From Cytophagia bacterium (lineage in GTDB: Bacteria; Bacteroidota; Bacteroidia; UBA7662), in assembly GCA_009926405.1 (NCBI GenBank), contig RFOZ01000025.1, positions 1 to 17,874 on the forward strand: a DNA stretch of 17,874 nucleotides, given 5' to 3'. The position numbers and the translations under genes were made by a program. Positions 15,432 to 17,874 of the stretch are shown piece after piece. The notes below the pieces were generated by a model that ran no database searches, had not been told where the DNA came from, and saw nothing but the letters and a program-made list of their open reading frames with translations. Each line of letters begins with the position of its first letter. Positions within the stretch are counted from its first letter, which is position 1.

Positions 15432-16274
15432 CTAAAAGGAAAGGTCACTGCGGGGGTCCAGGGCTTGGATGACGCCTTTGGCATCCCGGGCCAAGGAAGA
15501 AACCGCGTTCAAGGGGTCGTGCTCGTAAAACAGCAGCCAATTCTCACGCAATGCGGTTTCCAGGATTTCTTCTTTTTCGAGCAGGGTTTGGAGGGGTCGG
15601 ACATCGTAGGCCATGACCCAGGGTAAGGGCAAATGCGCTACCGAGGGCAAGAGATCCGCACAGTAAAGCAGGGTTCGGCCTCCAAAGGGCACCATGGGCA
15701 ACAACATGCCGTCTGTATGGCCATCCACATGGAGGCAGGGGAGACCGGCGGCGTTTTGGCCAGGGGGGACTTCCTGCAGCTGCCCCGAATGAAGGAGCGG
15801 CTCGATGTTTTCACGCAAAAAGGAGGCTTTTTCTCGGGCATTGGGCTTTGGGTATGACCAAGCCAATTGTTTGGCGCCTACCCAGTAGGTGGCATTGGGG
15901 AAGGTCACTTCCAAGGTTTGGCCGTCTTCGCCAATTCGCGTTGCCCCACCGCAATGGTCAAAATGGAGGTGCGTCAGGATGACATCGGTAACCGCTGCCG
16001 GCGAAACCCCCGCGTTCTGGACAGCCTGGGCGATATCCACTTCCTCCGACACCCCGTAACGGTTGCGAAATCGGTAATCTTGCTTGCGGCCCATCCCGCA
16101 ATCGATCACAATCACCCGGTCTCCGTCTTGAACCAGCAAGCAACGCAGGGCCCAGGTGCAGAGGTTGTTCGGGTCCGGTGGGTTGTGGGTGGACCACATC
16201 GAGCGGGGAACGACACCGAACATGGCACCGCCGTCCAGTTTAAAATAGCCTGTGTGTAAAATCTGTACGTTCAT
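15432..16274 (-). CDS. Metallo-beta-lactamase-fold metal-dependent hydrolase
   Basis: The product has 280 residues with a complete N-terminus (MNVQILHTGYFKLDGGAMFG), a start typical of a hydrolase subgroup common in Bacteroidota. The metal-binding motif THLHFDHCGG gives His102, His104, Asp106 and His107; further ligands are His186 in DGHTDGM and Asp207 in YCADLLPSVAH, with a late His in FYEHDPL. The NLCTWALRCLLVQDGDRVIVIDCGMG segment is the usual N-terminal strand pair. The family hydrolyses esters, lactones or thioesters, but the substrate of this subgroup is not known to me. The frame stays open to 16415, but everything upstream of 16274 lacks homology to the family and lies at the composition junction, so the ATG at 16274 is preferred. 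Confidence 0.93.
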   Translation of the reverse strand: MNVQILHTGYFKLDGGAMFGVVPRSMWSTHNPPDPNNLCTWALRCLLVQDGDRVIVIDCGMGRKQDYRFRNRYGVSEEVDIAQAVQNAGVSPAAVTDVILTHLHFDHCGGATRIGEDGQTLEVTFPNATYWVGAKQLAWSYPKPNAREKASFLRENIEPLLHSGQLQEVPPGQNAAGLPCLHVDGHTDGMLLPMVPFGGRTLLYCADLLPSVAHLPLPWVMAYDVRPLQTLLEKEEILETALRENWLLFYEHDPLNAVSSLARDAKGVIQALDPRSDLSF

Positions 16275-16330
16275 TGAAAAGGATGGGTACCGGGGTTGCG
16301 TAAATTTGCCGTATGTCAAAATTAAGCCCT
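16275..16330. other. Probable sequence junction (chimeric join or transfer endpoint)
   Basis: To the left lies Bacteroidota-like DNA with a complete leftward hydrolase gene; to the right lies AT-richer DNA with an outer-membrane protein gene that loses its own sequence here and reads through into the hydrolase's upstream and first codons in another frame. A sampled 60 bases left (15901-15960) has 57% G+C, and 60 bases right (16321-16380) has 42%. The exact point cannot be fixed by eye. I place it between the hydrolase start and about 16330. Confidence 0.65.
16301..16308 (+). promoter_or_regulatory. Possible rightward -7 box (TAAATTTG) left without its gene
   Basis: TAAATTTG matches TAnnTTTG and is followed four bases later by an ATG at 16313, the same arrangement as the DUF4296 promoter. 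The frame from that ATG closes after 17 codons. If the box is real, a divergent rightward gene began here and was lost at the junction. The -33 TTG candidate is at an overlong spacing of 24, so support is modest. Confidence 0.35.
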
Positions 16331-17188
16331 GGAGCAACATTATACGTAAAACCAGCTGCCAACTGAAACGTATAGTTCCATTGGTAGCTTGTGAGATTCT
16401 CACCGGCGCCATCAATAGTTACTGAGGCAGTTGTGAAATCCCAAACTCCTCCGACTCCTCCGCCACAAAAGCCACGAAAAGGTCCATCAGATGGGAATTG
16501 AAACCTAATATTAGCCAGAATTGGAACTTGGTATAGTGCCCCATTACCAAAGTTGGAATCTCCTGAATAAAGAGTAGCATCCTCAATCTGAAGCGAGTGA
16601 ATCTGGTTGTAGATAAAGGCGCTCTCAACTCCGACAGAGAACCAGTCGGTTACATTATAAAACGGCTCAATATCAAACCTGATTCCAGGTTGAAATGTAA
16701 TGGAGTTATAAATTGATTGTCCCCCACTTAGAGTCCTAAAGCTTTGAGACTGCTGAAAAGCAACGCCGACATTGCTTCTGAAGCCGAAACCTTCCATTGG
16801 ACCATAATCACCAGTATCTGACATCGGGGATGGGGTTGTGTCTGCTGTTTTTGAAGATTCTTGGATTACGACTGATGATGCGGAGGGCATCGGAGCAGGG
16901 GTTGATGGAGGGGTAGACACTGTTGCGGCCGGTTGCCCGATTGGGACGATTCCATCTTTCCCTGGGTCGTAGGCGATAATACGGGGTGCACCTCCGTGTT
17001 TTTCTCCGTTATCGACTGCTTTTCCGATCTCACTCCAACGGACGACCACCTTGGTTCCGTCCGGATAGATCTTCATTACCATCGGATCATTAGTGGGTGT
17101 TGTAACTGCTGGTTCCGCAAAAACCCCGATAGGGGCAAGAACAGCAAGGATTACGAATATATATTTTACGTATTTATACATAATTAAT

Positions 17189-17192
17189 CTCC
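17189..17192 (-). promoter_or_regulatory. Shine-Dalgarno of the outer-membrane protein gene
   Basis: The minus strand reads GGAG, seven bases, then ATG (17181). This is a clear ribosome-binding site with ideal spacing and it fixes the start. Such sites are mostly lacking in the genes left of 16.3 kb. Confidence 0.7.
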
Positions 17193-17304
17193 AGTTGTGT
17201 TGTGAGGCTTATATCGTCTAATTAACGACAAATAGGCGCTCATGTGCCTCTTTTTACCTATATATGGTATGAGTCAATAAAAATGTTAATAACTTCTAAA
17301 TAAC

Positions 17305-17318
17305 TATTTACGTAAATA
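17305..17318. repeat. 14-base perfect palindrome upstream of the outer-membrane protein gene
   Basis: TATTTACGTAAATA is a perfect inverted repeat, a form typical of a dimeric regulator's operator. It overlaps the second copy (17316-17324) of a nine-base direct repeat, ATATGGTAT, whose first copy (17262-17270) covers the possible -10 box. In AT-rich DNA some such matches arise by chance. Confidence 0.5.
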
Positions 17319-17386
17319 TGGTATTAATATTTTGTCATAGCGAAACATCCGCTGATCTTTTTGACCTAAAAACGTGAACTTTTCTA

Positions 17387-17407
17387 TTCCGAGAAAACTT
17401 TTCGGAA
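17387..17407 (-). terminator. Hairpin behind the HAD phosphatase gene
   Basis: TTCCGAGAA (17387-17395) pairs with TTTTCGGAA (17399-17407) through nine base pairs including one G-T, with a three-base loop. It lies 18 bases beyond the stop of the leftward HAD gene. In that direction no immediate U-tract follows (a T-run comes about 15 bases later), so it is only a possible terminator or mRNA-stabilising stem. Confidence 0.4.
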
Positions 17408-17424
17408 GATCCCTGAGTGTGTAG

Positions 17425-17874
17425 TTAGGTTTTTTTGATTCCTGAAATCTGAAAAGTTAGCAGCTCTTTTTCGAGATCGGTTCCTGGGGGCAGGTGAAGC
17501 GTTCTCCATCCTGATTTTCTTGGGGTTTCCAGATTTTCGGTAAGATCGTCGATAAAGAGAGAGGTTTCCGGTTTTGCCCCCGTCTCTTTCAGAGCCTTTT
17601 CGTAGATGTCGGGGTGGGGCTTCCTACATCCAGCCTTGTGAGAGTAGATCCGATGATGGAAAAGCGGGAAGAAGTCGTAGGTGGCTTCGAGATATTGGAT
17701 ATGAGAGGCGCAGGTGTTCGAGATGAGGGCAAGGGGGTACTGTTTTGCGAGCCGACGGACTAGGGCCACCCGTTCGGGGAGCGGATAAAAGATATCGCAG
17801 AAGGCCTCTTGCAGTTCTTGCCGTGCGTGGGCGAGATCGAGATCCTCGGCAAGAAGGGCAAAGTACTCATCGCA
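17425..17874 (-). CDS. HAD-superfamily hydrolase, N-terminus beyond the right edge
   Basis: The frame is open from the window edge to a TAA at 17427-17425, giving 149 visible residues. The first HAD motif (DxD) and most of the alpha-helical cap would lie outside. Seen here are the end of a cap-like helix region, motif II ALISNT, motif III lysine in GCRKPHPDIYEKAL and motif IV FIDDLTEN followed by the usual A/G-rich turn (here LETPRKSGW). The layout is like small sugar-phosphate phosphatases of the YihX type, an inference. An internal GTG at 17769 is not the real start, since coding-like sequence continues upstream. It ends with a short KK-rich tail. Confidence 0.87.
   Translation of the reverse strand, partial: CDEYFALLAEDLDLAHARQELQEAFCDIFYPLPERVALVRRLAKQYPLALISNTCASHIQYLEATYDFFPLFHHRIYSHKAGCRKPHPDIYEKALKETGAKPETSLFIDDLTENLETPRKSGWRTLHLPPGTDLEKELLTFQISGIKKT

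Larger units (their letters stand above)
16240..17181 (-). pseudogene. Outer-membrane beta-barrel protein, C-terminus apparently cut and replaced
   Basis: A 313-residue frame starts at ATG 17181 behind a good Shine-Dalgarno. A signal peptide (MYKYVKYIFVILAVLAPIGVFA) is followed by a short domain with DPMVMKIYPDGTKVVVRWSE and a Pro/Ser/Thr-rich linker (about 85-125). Then come alternating aromatic/polar strands typical of a small outer-membrane barrel: GFGFRSNVGVAF, SITFQPGIRFDIEPFYNVTDWFSVGVESAFIYN, QVPILANIRFQFP, GPFRGFCGGGVGGVWDF and YTFQLAAGFTYNVAPGLNFDI. After about residue 287 the sequence no longer looks like a barrel strand, and its final codons are the hydrolase start region read in another frame, so the real C-terminal strand(s) are missing. 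I do not recognise a specific family. Composition and initiation signals differ from the genes to the left. Confidence 0.75.
17182..17424 (-). promoter_or_regulatory. AT-rich leader/promoter region of the outer-membrane protein gene
   Basis: No coding sequence is visible in these 243 bases. On the minus strand TTAACA (17289-17284) and CATATA (17266-17261) are spaced by 17 bases and could be sigma-70-type -35 and -10 boxes, a weak match. The leader then holds a small stem, AGGCGC with GTGCCT (17234-17239 and 17244-17249, one G-T pair). The palindrome and direct repeats listed separately lie in and above the proposed promoter. Confidence 0.35.

Noticed and set aside
16317..16324. Leftward TAATTTTG as promoter of the hydrolase gene
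   Set aside because: It matches the -7 box, but it codes for part of the barrel (GLNFDI), no -33 TTG is at the right spacing, and it lies at the uncertain junction.
16275..16415. N-terminal extension of the metallo-beta-lactamase-fold protein
   Set aside because: The frame is open, but the family N-terminus begins at 16274 and the extension is antisense to outer-membrane protein sequence.
17234..17255. Stem followed by TTTTT, like a rightward intrinsic terminator
   Set aside because: The stem is only six pairs with one G-T, and no rightward gene precedes it; more likely part of the leader of the leftward gene or chance.
1..17874. CRISPR arrays, tRNA/rRNA genes, transposases, toxin-antitoxin or defence genes
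   Set aside because: None seen by reading both strands; no spaced repeats, cloverleaf-like sequences or matching protein motifs were found.

Overview
Most of this window (about 1-16,300) looks like a chromosomal stretch of a Bacteroidota bacterium. The evidence is a DUF4296 lipoprotein, a secreted M43 metalloprotease ending in a type IX secretion (T9SS) C-terminal tail, a DGGAMFGVV-type metallo-beta-lactamase-fold enzyme common in that phylum, and promoter boxes of the TAnnTTTG type (clearest at 4925 and 13499, minus strand). Ribosome-binding sites are mostly weak or absent, as is usual for the group.

Layout. A leftward set, yraN (2528-2091), prfB (2060-965) and an aldehyde dehydrogenase (959 to off the left edge), is tightly packed. 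prfB carries a textbook in-frame TGA with the programmed +1 frameshift signal, so the complete RF2 is only seen after joining two frames. Divergent from it is pgi, which meets a leftward YggS/PLPBP gene tail to tail, the two stop codons sharing one TTAA. From 4925 a promoter-like box drives a rightward run of seven genes with overlaps or small gaps up to 12,743: DUF4296 lipoprotein, mutS2, the two subunits of a 3-oxoacid CoA-transferase, a spermidine/thialysine-type GNAT acetyltransferase, aspartate kinase and the M43 protease. A strong hairpin ends it. Next come a leftward YceI-like lipoprotein with its own promoter, a rightward NUDIX hydrolase and secreted alkaline phosphatase, and a leftward metallo-beta-lactamase-fold hydrolase (start 16,274).

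At about 16,275-16,330 the character of the DNA changes abruptly. GC content falls (about 57% in a sampled 60 bases before, about 42% in one after), a good Shine-Dalgarno appears, and a beta-barrel outer-membrane protein gene runs out of its own sequence into the upstream region and first codons of the hydrolase. To the right lie a 243-base AT-rich regulatory region and a HAD phosphatase cut by the window edge. The simplest reading is a junction of two unrelated genomes (assembly chimera) or, less likely, a recent transfer endpoint.

I see no tRNA, rRNA, CRISPR array, insertion sequence, phage or defence system. Most genes are housekeeping or ordinary accessory metabolism, and I found no convincing undescribed system. 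The points most worth checking are the prfB recoding site, the junction near 16.3 kb, and the repeat/palindrome set in front of the truncated outer-membrane protein.
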